Shown piece after piece: positions 17,338-26,456 of a stretch of DNA of 64,000 nt (its first letter is position 1; each line of letters opens with the position of its first letter). The DNA is from Desulfobacteraceae bacterium. GTDB lineage: Bacteria > Desulfobacterota > Desulfobacteria > Desulfobacterales > Desulfosalsimonadaceae. Location of the stretch: contig JABZFM010000014.1 in the NCBI GenBank assembly GCA_014237465.1, positions 84,132-148,131 on the forward strand, given 5' to 3'. The position numbers and the translations under genes are program-made. Below the pieces are notes generated by a model. It saw only the letters and a program-made list of their open reading frames with translations, was not told the DNA's origin and made no database searches.

Positions 17338-19494
17338 TTAATGGTCCCTTTCATTTTGGTGGAATCGCAGATGGAACAGACGATGCGAGTCCAATTCGGC
17401 CGTGGCCCCGGGAGGTATCACAAAGGTGGTGGCCGGGGATTCCATGATAGCCAGGCCTTCCACTATGTTGCCGCTCTCAAGGGCTTCCATATCCAAAATT
17501 CGTGCAATCCGCCATTCGCCCTTCCAATATACTTTCCGCTCCCCCTTGAACGCGGCCTCAGGTGGCGTGGGGCCTGCCGGGGTTTCATCGGGGAGCCGTG
17601 GTTTCTCCACATCCACCCGCCCGGTGACAATGGCCTGGGTAATTGCGAATCCCAGTTCCGGAGACTTGGCGGCCCGTGCATAAACCCGGCCGTAGGTTTC
17701 CTCAAACGATTGGAGGAGGTCATCCAGATCCCTGGCGGTCTCCAGTCTGTCCGAGGGGGAACGAATTTCCAGGTCATTAAGCTGGCCCATATATTGAATA
17801 CGGAAAAAGGTCTTGTACTCGATGCTTTCACTGCCGTGCGTCGTCTTTTCAAACTCCGCGACGATTTTGGCCTTAAGTCCTTCACAGTGCATGTTTAGCA
17901 TGGTGCACAGGGCCACCTTCCAATCATCGTCTGATCCCGGGGGAACAGGCAGGTCGGTGGTGGCCTCGTAGCGGTACTCGAAATCACCGCAGGCACACCC
18001 GTATGCGGAAAACCCGGCGGCCCATGCAGGTACCAGGATATCCTGAAAGTCAAGCCCCTTTGTATAGCCTGCCACATGCACCGGCCCCCCTCCTCCGTAT
18101 GAAAGCAACACGTAGTTGGAAGGTGCGTAGCCTTTGCTCAGGACCGCGCTGGCCACGTATCCCTTCAGGTTTTCCTCGAACAGCTCGATGATTCCCTCGG
18201 CAGCCTTGTAAACGTCAATGTGCAGGGGATCAGCGAGCTGATCCTTGATAGCGGCAAGGGCACGGTCTCGATCTAGTTTTATCTCCCCCCCTAGGAAATA
18301 ATCGGGGTCGAGAATGCCCAGGGCCACGGAGCAGTCGGTAATGGTGGGGGTGGTCACTTCGCCTTCGGGCCAGCACACCCCGATCCGTGCACCGGCGCTG
18401 TCCGGACCGATCTCGATCCGACCCGAGCCAGGGTTGATGCGCAAAAAGCTCCCGGTGCCGGCGCCCACCGAATCAATCTGTATCATGGGGATGCAGAGTA
18501 AAAACCTTGCCAGATCAGGGTAGGGCTTGACCGCGTAATCGCCTCCGGTAACCAGGGCCAGGTCAAAACTGGTACCTCCGATATCGGTGCAAACCACGTC
18601 GTCCGAGCCAATAGCACGGGCCAGATACCGAGCCCCGAGGACACCGCCGATGGGGCCGGAAATCAAGGTTCTGGCCAATTCCTTGGTGTCGATGCCTACG
18701 GTGCCGCCATGGCTGGCCATCACCCTTGTCTCGAATTTCCCGTTACATTCCCGGAAACGTTTCGTCACTAGCTGGAGCTGAGCCCGGGAGGGCTGCGCAG
18801 CATATGCCTCTATGACAGTGGTGTTCAAACGAGGAAAATCGTTCCGCACTGGGTAGTACTCGCTGGAGAGGAAAACGGGGATATTCATGCCGCGTTCGTC
18901 CATTAGCTCCCCGGCGATCTGATCAATCCGCTGTTCATGCGAAGGGTTGCGGTATGAATGTAACAAACACACGCACAAAGCTTCTATGCCTTCGTCCAGC
19001 AGTTGCCGCACCATATCGCGGGCATCGCCCTCCTGCAGGGGAAGGACTTCTTCCCCAAAGACATCAATGCGGCCGAAAACGCCACGGACCCGGCGACCGG
19101 GCACAATGGGGTCATTGTGATGATGCGTTACCACATGCAACCGGTCGGCGTAGCTGAATCCCAGGTAAGTCTGGACTCCTCGCTCCAGCAGGAAATAGTC
19201 CTCCTGGCCTTTGGACACAATGACTCCCACCCGCAGTCCCTGGCGGGAAAGCAGGCGGTTCAGCATTGTCGTGCCCGAGTAAATGCCTGCCACAATGTGG
19301 GGAAACGCCTCTTTAGTCGTGGTGTCCCATTGACACAGAGCATCCTCGGCACTCTTGATCAGCCCTATGGATTCGTTTTCCGGCGTGGTCTGGGCCTTGC
19401 CCACCACGAATCGGCCAAGTTCGTCCACGATGAAGGTATCAGTCATGGTGCCACCAGCATCCACGGCCAAAATCCGTGCTCTATGTTTTAGCAA
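17338..19494 (-). CDS. acxA: Acetone carboxylase, beta subunit (HyuA-like ATPase)
   Basis: A 718-residue HyuA-type subunit of the ASKHA ATPase fold. The phosphate loop is ILAVDAGGTMTDTFIVDE at the N-terminus, with DIGGTSFDLALV near residue 300 and GGGGPVHVAGY near 465. It phosphorylates acetone and/or bicarbonate in known acetone carboxylases (reference subunit about 717 residues). The start is TTG at 19494, supported by GGGAGG 6-7 nt upstream. It is first gene of the operon. A 104-bp stretch (18151-18254) has a nearly identical second copy at 25218-25321. Confidence 0.87.
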   Translation of the reverse strand: MLKHRARILAVDAGGTMTDTFIVDELGRFVVGKAQTTPENESIGLIKSAEDALCQWDTTTKEAFPHIVAGIYSGTTMLNRLLSRQGLRVGVIVSKGQEDYFLLERGVQTYLGFSYADRLHVVTHHHNDPIVPGRRVRGVFGRIDVFGEEVLPLQEGDARDMVRQLLDEGIEALCVCLLHSYRNPSHEQRIDQIAGELMDERGMNIPVFLSSEYYPVRNDFPRLNTTVIEAYAAQPSRAQLQLVTKRFRECNGKFETRVMASHGGTVGIDTKELARTLISGPIGGVLGARYLARAIGSDDVVCTDIGGTSFDLALVTGGDYAVKPYPDLARFLLCIPMIQIDSVGAGTGSFLRINPGSGRIEIGPDSAGARIGVCWPEGEVTTPTITDCSVALGILDPDYFLGGEIKLDRDRALAAIKDQLADPLHIDVYKAAEGIIELFEENLKGYVASAVLSKGYAPSNYVLLSYGGGGPVHVAGYTKGLDFQDILVPAWAAGFSAYGCACGDFEYRYEATTDLPVPPGSDDDWKVALCTMLNMHCEGLKAKIVAEFEKTTHGSESIEYKTFFRIQYMGQLNDLEIRSPSDRLETARDLDDLLQSFEETYGRVYARAAKSPELGFAITQAIVTGRVDVEKPRLPDETPAGPTPPEAAFKGERKVYWKGEWRIARILDMEALESGNIVEGLAIMESPATTFVIPPGATAELDSHRLFHLRFHQNERDH

Positions 19495-20011
19495 ATTATC
19501 CTCCCTTTCCTTAGTGGTCCTGTTTGCACGTTTTCGATGGACTTTTCTTTGTTCAAAGCGGGAAATCGAACCGGAACCGACAAAAACTCCTTCAATGCAG
19601 CCTCAAGCCCCGCCTGAATCGCTTTTTCCATATTTTTTGGTTTTGACAATACCTCTCCTGTCAGCGTTTGCCAAATGATAATGACAATAGTTCACAGTAT
19701 GAATATTGTTCATGATTTTGTCAAGAAGATTTTTCCCCTGGGTGCGCGGCAAATTTATGTTTATTTTTATGCACTCGCCAGATTTAAATAAATGGGAAGC
19801 GATATATTTTTCAGCACGATCCAGGTTGGTTCCAATGTGCGAAGGAAATGGAAAAATTGTGAACAAGACGATAAAGATAACAATCCGATCCTGAGAGCTG
19901 TACCTTGGAGTAGGTTACCTACTTCAATTTCATGGCTTGATTCTGCCAAATTGAATCTAAAATTTAGTTGAACTTTTGCAAGAAAATCTTATATGAATAT
20001 TGACGGTTAAA
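19495..20011. other. Intergenic: acx promoter region
   Basis: About 515 bp with no real gene. It holds the acxA leader and a candidate operator (19684-19709). The rest is AT-rich and separates the acx operon from the upstream GntR-GRE-MaoC operon, which runs in the same direction. Confidence 0.45.
19684..19709. promoter_or_regulatory. Candidate operator upstream of acxA
   Basis: An imperfect palindrome ACAATAGTTCA ... TGAATATTGT with ACAATA/TATTGT at its ends, about 190 bp before the acxA start. Its size (26 bp) suits a TetR-type or GntR-type dimer. Binding is inferred, not shown. Confidence 0.35.
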
Positions 20012-21061
20012 TTAACGCGAAAATCGGTGATTATATGTGACCATAGCCTGAGTTAATAGATTTCCATCCATATCGTTGACGATAATTTCGCATTCAATGT
20101 AATTTTTATTCTCTTTTGAATATTTTTTACTGATCAAGGCTTTCTGAACGATGGTTTCATTGATGTAAATCGGATTTTTATAGATAATGTTGATGTTGGT
20201 TATTCTTACGGTTTTACCGGCCCATTTCTCAATTATTTGTGGTATAAACGAGAACGTGTATATTCCAGCCACGACAATATTCCGAAAGCCGAGGTAGTTG
20301 GCATAAGTTTTGGAAAAGTGCAATGGATTGAACTCGTGTATCAAACGGTTATATTCAGAGTATGTATCCCTATCCACTTTGATACGGGTTTCAAGAAAAT
20401 GATCCCCTTCCTGAATATCTTCAAAACGAATCGTTTTAACGTCAATGATGGAATTTTCCACGCCTTTGGATTTAATTTTTTTATGATTTCGTAAAAAGTC
20501 AGAGTGGACAAAACCCAAATAAATTAAATGTAATAATTTCAAAGGATTAATTTTATGAAAAAGCCGGGTTTTAGCCCATTTTTGAATTTTTGCGGTTTCA
20601 TTATATTTTAAAAAGAATTGATGAAGGTCAGATAAAATCTTAACGTTATTTTCATCCATAAGGCGAACTTCTATATCAACAACAAAAAACTTTCCTTTTC
20701 TGCCGGTTTTTTCCTTGACATTTTTTACCTCAAGGATCCCCTGGTAGTAATCCACGTTTAATGAGAAGGGTCTGAATAGCTCCACCTTCGAAGAGGAGTG
20801 AATAAGTCCTTTGATAACAGATGAATGTTTGGTGAAGAACAAAATAAACAATTCAGTAAACAACCTTGTCGTGAACGTCATTAAAAAGCCAGGGGGAATA
20901 AGATTTCTTGATTCGTAAAGTTTAAAATCGTGTCCTGTCAGATAGCAGTATTTTCTTAATAATTTGATGTTTACCGGAAGCTTTTTAAGCCTTATATCTT
21001 TGATAGCTTCTTCAAGCATGGATAAGAAAATGGATCGGGTAATCGTCAGTTTTTCAGTCAT
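20012..21061 (-). CDS. MaoC-like double hot-dog protein
   Basis: A 349-residue protein with two hot-dog halves. The N-terminal half resembles the non-catalytic MaoC half. The C-terminal half (about 215-345) carries the hydratase-2 type motif as HEFNPLHFSKTYANYLGF, in which the usual catalytic Asp of the GD-x-NP motif is replaced by Glu. In this family the reaction is hydration of an enoyl-CoA or -ACP; whether this protein is active is uncertain. It is last in an apparent operon with the GntR regulator and the glycyl radical enzyme, separated from the latter by a 190-bp gap that contains palindromic repeats. Confidence 0.7.
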   Translation of the reverse strand: MTEKLTITRSIFLSMLEEAIKDIRLKKLPVNIKLLRKYCYLTGHDFKLYESRNLIPPGFLMTFTTRLFTELFILFFTKHSSVIKGLIHSSSKVELFRPFSLNVDYYQGILEVKNVKEKTGRKGKFFVVDIEVRLMDENNVKILSDLHQFFLKYNETAKIQKWAKTRLFHKINPLKLLHLIYLGFVHSDFLRNHKKIKSKGVENSIIDVKTIRFEDIQEGDHFLETRIKVDRDTYSEYNRLIHEFNPLHFSKTYANYLGFRNIVVAGIYTFSFIPQIIEKWAGKTVRITNINIIYKNPIYINETIVQKALISKKYSKENKNYIECEIIVNDMDGNLLTQAMVTYNHRFSR

Positions 21062-21133
21062 TTCCTTTAATTTCGAATATTTGCATATCCGGTTCGGTTA
21101 AGTTGGTTAGAAAAATTGCACATCGCTGAAAGG

Positions 21134-21202
21134 TAGGGTGCATTCTATGCACCCTATTCAGTGAAGTTTAAGCTTTCTCCCGGTGCGTAAAACGCACCCT
21201 AC
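21134..21202. repeat. Pair of REP-like palindromes
   Basis: Two adjacent hairpins lie between the GRE and MaoC-like genes: TAGGGTGCAT-TCT-ATGCACCCTA and GGTGCGT-AAA-ACGCACC. They share the core GGGTGC/GCACCC. They resemble dispersed extragenic palindromes and could attenuate read-through into the MaoC-like gene or stabilise the upstream mRNA. Confidence 0.6.
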
Positions 21203-21254
21203 TTGAGCGAAGTGGATAACCAGATTTCGAATATTAGCGGTTTTTTGCTCATAA

Positions 21255-24200
21255 TTACATTCCGTATTCGCAGCGTTCAATAAGTTCTATTTGCATCTCC
21301 TTGGTGAGGGTCACAAAATAGGCGTTATAACCGGAGATACGGACAAGGAGATTATGATAGCTTTCCGGGTGCAGCATGGCATCTCTTAACAGTTCCGAGC
21401 TTACAACATTGAATTGCAGTTGCATGCCGCCCAATTCAAAGTAGGTCTTAATATATGAATGCATGTGATTTATAGTTTGCTCGTGGGAATCGTTCATTCC
21501 CGGAACGAGCTTAACATTAAAGGCAATATTGTTATTCATGTTTTTGGGATCCAGCCTGGCAACGTCTTTCATATTATTGAGGATACTCTCACTGGCGTTC
21601 GGCGAGGGGGTTAACCCGGGCGTAAATGCCTTGCCTGCCAATCTGCCGGAAGGTAACGCGCCGGTCATGTTGCCAAAAGCAACATGGAATGACGTTGTCC
21701 AAAAACCGGCTGTATATTTCCCTCCCCTAAAATTGCACTGACTGCCGTAACAATCGTTTATAAACTTGGCTATTCTGTTGGCTATATCCACGGCCTCATC
21801 ACTGCCGCTTCCGAAAAACTTGACTTTTTTCATGGCCATGGCACGAAGGGCCGGGTTTTTTTCAAAGTTGTCGTCGACAGCTTCTTTAATCGTGTTAAAA
21901 GCTATCTTTTTTTCGTCAAAGACCAGCTTTTTTATTACCAAGAGGGAGTCGGTTGTATCGGCCAGGCCGATGCATCCGGAGCCGGATGAATTATATTTGG
22001 CGCCACCCTTAGTTACGTCGTTTCCGCTCAGGATACATCCGTCGAAAAGAGAGGACGCAAACGGGGTGGGTCGCAGGATGCTGTGCACCTCCCCCAGCAG
22101 ATTATTATACTCGATTGATTGGTCGATTAAAAACTTGAGCTGGTCGGTAAAAGCATTAAAAAAATCGTCAAATGTTTTAAAATCCCCTTTAGGGATCTCG
22201 CCGGTCTTGGGTCCCACATCCAAGTCCATAAGCGGGTGGCGACCGTTTTGTAACGCCATTTCGAGCGCTGCAACTATGTTCAGGAAACCATAATTTGTAT
22301 GTCCGAAATGTTTACCGGGTATACTGGGCTCCACACACCCGACCACAGCCCAATCATTTAACTCGTCTTGTGTATAATTGTGATCTTCTATAGCGGCCAT
22401 GACAGCCTTGTCATTATGTAATGACGGTGCGGCGGCGGTAATATAGTTTACTTCGCATAATCTTTTCAAGTAAGTATCGCTGTTTATACCCGGATGATAG
22501 CGGGCATTATCATTGGGGTCCCTGATGTTTAGCATCTCGGAGACTTTAAGAAAAATATACGTCATGTCGTTTACCGCATTCCGGCCGTCAGGAGTAATCC
22601 CGCCCAGTGTAATCGCCTGGTTGGAGGATGCTCCGCTAAATAGATAGTTACCGATATCCGGCAACATGGGAAGGTGATCGGTAAATCGCATTAAGAAACA
22701 GCCCACCTGTTCGATCGCCTTTTTAATATATTCCCTTTTCTTTTTCTTTGACTTGAGTTTCTTCATGTCAGCCTCGAAATAAGGCTGGAAATACTGATCA
22801 ACCCTTCCGAGTGATATACCTACGTTGGCGTTTTCCATTTGCAAGCCCACAAAGGTGATCCAGAACGCGTTGAGGGCCTCATCAAGACTCCTGGCAGGAT
22901 TTTCAGGAACGTGGTAACATATTTCAGCAATCCTTTTAAGCTCAGCCCTGCGAACAGAATCTTTCTCGTTTTGGGCGTCTATTTCCGCCTGTTTGGCAAC
23001 ATTCTTTGCATATGTTGTAAGTCCTTCCAGACAGATTTTCATGGCCCGCAAAGTATCCTTCTTTTTTATCGAGGGCTTTTTTATCGAGGGCTTTTTTGTT
23101 GAGGCCGATGGTTCTTTGTCCAGTTCTTTTTTTATTTCATCAATTATTCCTTTGGTTCCACACTTCAAAAGCTTAGGAAAGTCAGGTATGAAGTGGGAAA
23201 GCGTGGAGGTTTTAAGGTTGACATATACGGCAAGCCGTTCATCGAGTCTCTGACACAGAGGATTGTTATATTTTTTTCTCACCCATTCCCGAAAGTTTTT
23301 TTCGATCCAATAGGGAAAAACATGGTTATGGAGGGTTTTTAAGGTTTCATCCGAAATAGTATATGGATTGAGCATTCTGTTGCTCGATGTTTTCATCTCC
23401 CCCCATATATGAGGTCCAAGGGCGTCCGGATAAATAACAACGCCGATCTCTTTGGTGGTGGTGGTCCCGGCTATAAGATCATTTTTACGAATTATCGGTT
23501 TTTTATTTTCCATAAGATATTTAAAAGATTCGGCTGCTTTTATCTCGCTTCCGTATGAGTCATTGTTGTCCGAAAAATAGCCGTTTGCCATAAAATAATC
23601 GGTCAAAAGCTTTGGCCTTTCACAACAGAGCGCAGGCTTTTGATTAAAATGAATGTCTAAAAATTCTTTGACCCGGGGAAAATCATCCAGGCTGTATTGT
23701 GCCAAGTACGGATCATCTAAATACATCACCCCTTCATCTTCACCGGCGGACGCTGTTAGCCGGGCATTTTTTCTTTTACTAAGCTCATCTGTGAAAGCGG
23801 TGTTTGCCGATTCAGAGGTAGATTCTTTTTTTCTTTTTTGAATTTCCAGGTTTTTTTGCTTTTCTATCATCTTTTTTTGTTTATTGCTCACCAACAGGGT
23901 GGAATAAAAATTGAAAAGACTTAAGTAGGTAAGATTGCCCTCAGCTCGCATTTTGTTTTTCAAGAGCATATTAAGAAGTTCACTGGGAGGAGACTGCAGC
24001 ATATGCATCAGGGCTTTATCGTCCTTAAAAATTAGTGTGACATGAGAATTGTCAGGTATCTTTGTTAAAGCACGTACCTTTCCGTCTTTAAACCTGATGG
24101 CTTGATGCACGCTGTGGTTCTCGGTTCTAAATCCGATAGTCAAATTGATCCATCCCTGGGTGGATTTAAGATATTTTCTTAACAATGGATTATAATTATA

Positions 24201-24311
24201 GGCCAAGGCCATGACTCTAAGGAGTATGTTTGCGATCAAGTTGGCATAAGAAAAAGTCAAAGGCCCGGGAACTAAATTTACCAGAAAAGGGGGAGTTAAT
24301 TTACTCAACAT
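21255..24311 (-). CDS. Glycyl radical enzyme with N-terminal SCP2-like domain
   Basis: A 1018-residue protein, about 200 residues longer than ordinary PFL-like eliminases. Residues 1 to about 150 look like an SCP2 sterol/lipid-binding domain (FRTENHSVHQAIRFKDGKV, LLKNKMRAEGNLTYLSLF). A charged linker follows. From about 200 the glycyl radical fold begins. The thiyl cysteine is Cys659 in VVGCVEPSIPG with Glu661, the C-x-E arrangement of dehydratase/lyase-type members (glycerol dehydratase, choline lyase). The radical Gly994 is in VRISGYNAYF. ATG 24311 follows AAGGAG and overlaps the GntR gene by 11 bp. The substrate is unknown; a hydrophobic or lipid-like substrate is suggested by the SCP2 domain. 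No radical-SAM activase gene is in the window. Confidence 0.85.
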   Translation of the reverse strand: MLSKLTPPFLVNLVPGPLTFSYANLIANILLRVMALAYNYNPLLRKYLKSTQGWINLTIGFRTENHSVHQAIRFKDGKVRALTKIPDNSHVTLIFKDDKALMHMLQSPPSELLNMLLKNKMRAEGNLTYLSLFNFYSTLLVSNKQKKMIEKQKNLEIQKRKKESTSESANTAFTDELSKRKNARLTASAGEDEGVMYLDDPYLAQYSLDDFPRVKEFLDIHFNQKPALCCERPKLLTDYFMANGYFSDNNDSYGSEIKAAESFKYLMENKKPIIRKNDLIAGTTTTKEIGVVIYPDALGPHIWGEMKTSSNRMLNPYTISDETLKTLHNHVFPYWIEKNFREWVRKKYNNPLCQRLDERLAVYVNLKTSTLSHFIPDFPKLLKCGTKGIIDEIKKELDKEPSASTKKPSIKKPSIKKKDTLRAMKICLEGLTTYAKNVAKQAEIDAQNEKDSVRRAELKRIAEICYHVPENPARSLDEALNAFWITFVGLQMENANVGISLGRVDQYFQPYFEADMKKLKSKKKKREYIKKAIEQVGCFLMRFTDHLPMLPDIGNYLFSGASSNQAITLGGITPDGRNAVNDMTYIFLKVSEMLNIRDPNDNARYHPGINSDTYLKRLCEVNYITAAAPSLHNDKAVMAAIEDHNYTQDELNDWAVVGCVEPSIPGKHFGHTNYGFLNIVAALEMALQNGRHPLMDLDVGPKTGEIPKGDFKTFDDFFNAFTDQLKFLIDQSIEYNNLLGEVHSILRPTPFASSLFDGCILSGNDVTKGGAKYNSSGSGCIGLADTTDSLLVIKKLVFDEKKIAFNTIKEAVDDNFEKNPALRAMAMKKVKFFGSGSDEAVDIANRIAKFINDCYGSQCNFRGGKYTAGFWTTSFHVAFGNMTGALPSGRLAGKAFTPGLTPSPNASESILNNMKDVARLDPKNMNNNIAFNVKLVPGMNDSHEQTINHMHSYIKTYFELGGMQLQFNVVSSELLRDAMLHPESYHNLLVRISGYNAYFVTLTKEMQIELIERCEYGM

Positions 24312-25056
24312 GATAAAAATCTCCTTTTTTAATCAAAAAAGATTCAATCAGCTTCATCTGCTCTTCACCATGATCGAGCATGAGCTTCATGGCATTTAAC
24401 GACTTTTTTTCGTTTCTTTTTTCAATCGCATTCACCAGTTTTTTATGCAAGTTTAAGACTTTTACATTGTCTTTCTGGTGAGAAAAATACAAATATAAGA
24501 GGTTGGTGAATAGTTGTTTGAAAGAATTTACAAGAAGAGGGTAAATCATATTGTCTGTGGCCATGGACAACTGGTGGTGAAAATTGAAATCGTTTTCAAC
24601 CATTTTATCGATATCATTGATATCAGTCTCTTCTTCCAGTTTAATGAGTTCATAAAGGTGGGCAAGTTGATCCTCGGTACGGTTCAAAGCAGCCAGTTTT
24701 GCAATTTCGGATTCTAAATGCGTTCTTATTTTTAACAGATCATGAAGTAGCCTGGGGGTAAGGTTGCCACTTTGATATCCGGCCAGCGAGTTCAAAAGAT
24801 TAATTGATCCTTCCTTTCGATAGTCATTTACAACGGTTCCAACCCTGGGTATAATTTTAACCAGACCTTTAGAAGCCAGATCAACCAAGCTTTCATGTAT
24901 GACAGGCCTTCCTATGCCCAGCATCAAGGCAAGCTCCCGTTCAGATGGAAGCTTCTGCCCTATAGTCAGCTTCCCTGAAAGGATCAGGTCCTCAAAGCGT
25001 TTAATGCATACCTCTTTGGTGCTCTGGATTTTAATTGGTTTCATCAGATCTTGCAA
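24301..25056 (-). CDS. GntR-family (FadR/FCD-type) transcriptional regulator
   Basis: A 251-residue regulator with an N-terminal winged helix (SERELALMLGIGRPVIHESLVDLASKGLV) and an all-helical FCD ligand domain with His/Asp metal-binding candidates (NDFNFHHQLS). The TTG at 25056 has GAGGAG 6 nt upstream; an ATG at 25044 is the alternative. It is first gene of the operon with the glycyl radical enzyme, overlapping it by 11 bp, so it is the likely substrate-responsive regulator. FCD regulators commonly sense small carboxylic acids. Confidence 0.88.
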   Translation of the reverse strand: MQDLMKPIKIQSTKEVCIKRFEDLILSGKLTIGQKLPSERELALMLGIGRPVIHESLVDLASKGLVKIIPRVGTVVNDYRKEGSINLLNSLAGYQSGNLTPRLLHDLLKIRTHLESEIAKLAALNRTEDQLAHLYELIKLEEETDINDIDKMVENDFNFHHQLSMATDNMIYPLLVNSFKQLFTNLLYLYFSHQKDNVKVLNLHKKLVNAIEKRNEKKSLNAMKLMLDHGEEQMKLIESFLIKKGDFYHVE

Positions 25057-25217
25057 TGTTGTCTCCTCTAAGTGGCTGTTGGTTCGTCGGCTGCTGGTGT
25101 TACCAGTTTAATTATTATAAAATAAATTTTTCCGTGTCAAGTACTTTGTCTGTGCAGCTCGCATGTATTCATAAATTTTCATACCGCCGAATTCAGCGCT
25201 CATTTTTTTACTGCGGC

Positions 25218-25321
25218 GGCCACGTGTCCCTTCAGGTTTTCCTCGAACAGCTCGATGATTCCCTCGGCAGCCTTGTAAACGTCAATGTGCAGGGGATCAG
25301 CAAGCTGTTCCCGGATAGCGG
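25218..25321 (-). pseudogene. 104-bp fragment of a second acxA copy
   Basis: This segment aligns without gaps (constant offset of 7067) to 18151-18254 inside acxA, with only a handful of substitutions. It encodes part of the AcxA region around YVASAVLSKGYAPSN but has neither start nor stop. It is fused at 25321 to the 5' part of an unrelated plus-strand frame. It is therefore the scar of a duplication or recombination event. Confidence 0.85.
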
Positions 25322-25896
25322 TATCATCGGTAATTATTGCGACTATTGCTTTACATATAGCTTTCACTCAAGGAGAAACTGATAGTTATTTCCGTAATCT
25401 ACAGAATGAACCGATAATAATCTTCTCATATAATGAAAATGTTGATGATCCCGATTTCGATTTCATTGGGTTTGAATTAGAAAACAGAGGACCTGGTCAT
25501 GCGTTGATCGCCAACAAGATTGCTTTAATAGATCAACAAGGTGATTATGAATTTATTTCTCTTGAAAAATTTTTGAAAAACAAGCCCAAGGAATTTCGTA
25601 TTTGGAGAAATCATGGTTATATGGTTTTCCAACCTGGTGAAAAAAAGAAATTGTTATGGATAGAATCTTCAGAATATGATGAGAAAGTGCATAAACAATG
25701 GAAAGATTACTTTCGTAAAGTTTTAATGGTTATTGCGTATGCTTCACAAACTGGGAAATATCAACTTTGTTTTATTACGAATCTCCAGGGACCGCATGCT
25801 TTGAGGGAAGATACAATTGCAAAATTAAAACAAGATCATATCGAATCGGCATATGAGAGAACAAATGCCGCCCATTACCATTATATGGCCACATAA
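25322..25896 (+). pseudogene. 5'-truncated hypothetical membrane-anchored protein
   Basis: A plus-strand frame codes about 190 residues. It begins in a hydrophobic stretch (VIIATIALHIAFTQGE) that looks like the end of an N-terminal membrane helix, followed by a soluble domain (FELENRGPGHALIANKIALI...QPGEKKKLLWIE) with an immunoglobulin-like beta pattern. The original start is lost where the acxA fragment joins at about 25321. An in-frame ATG at 25285 lies inside the acxA-derived DNA and may give a chimeric product. The family is not recognised. Confidence 0.55.
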
Positions 25897-25925
25897 AGGG
25901 AAAATATCGGTATAGGAGGAGAAAA

Positions 25926-26456
25926 ATGAGCGTGTTGGATAGAATCGAAAAAACGGACCTTAGGGATTTTCTCGGAAAGGGGTGGCTCACCCATGATGGT
26001 ATGTGGTTTTATCATACCTGCCAGGAACTCGGTATTGACAGAGCGAATGCCTTAAATAAAGCGGCCATAAAGACGATGGCTCCAATTGAAATGGAGAGGG
26101 CAAAGCGGGTTTTGGGTATCGACAGGAATAGGTTCGATAATTTTGACGATTTCAAGAACTTCATACTCGAGGCTTTGGAATTGATTCTGCCAGCTTCGGT
26201 CTTTGAGAAGAGCCATTTCAGCTCACCTGAGAGAGACCTGATAAACTGGTACTGGGAGAGCGGGCAATGTTTCGCTTACAAGGGTATGAAACAGATCGAG
26301 GTGATCGATAAATACTGTTGTGGCGTGATGTATAGAATTGAATGCTGGCTTGATGCCTTGGGGATCAAATATTCGATGTACCCGAGAATCGAAGGATGTC
26401 TCATGCATGAAAAGGGTATATGTGAGGGGAAGATTCAAGTCTTTCTCCATGGCTGA
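25926..26456 (+). CDS. DUF6125-like protein
   Basis: A 176-residue soluble protein, preceded by a strong AGGAGGAG site. It starts MSVLDRIEKTDLRDFLGKG and contains HDGMWFYHTCQELGIDRAN and, near the C-terminus, a cysteine-bearing part with CCGVMYRIECWLDALG and CLMHEKGICEG. This looks like the DUF6125 / L-2-amino-thiazoline-4-carboxylate hydrolase-like group seen in many anaerobes. Function is not established. It lies 30 bp after the truncated gene, on the left margin of the mobile region. Confidence 0.55.
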   Translation: MSVLDRIEKTDLRDFLGKGWLTHDGMWFYHTCQELGIDRANALNKAAIKTMAPIEMERAKRVLGIDRNRFDNFDDFKNFILEALELILPASVFEKSHFSSPERDLINWYWESGQCFAYKGMKQIEVIDKYCCGVMYRIECWLDALGIKYSMYPRIEGCLMHEKGICEGKIQVFLHG

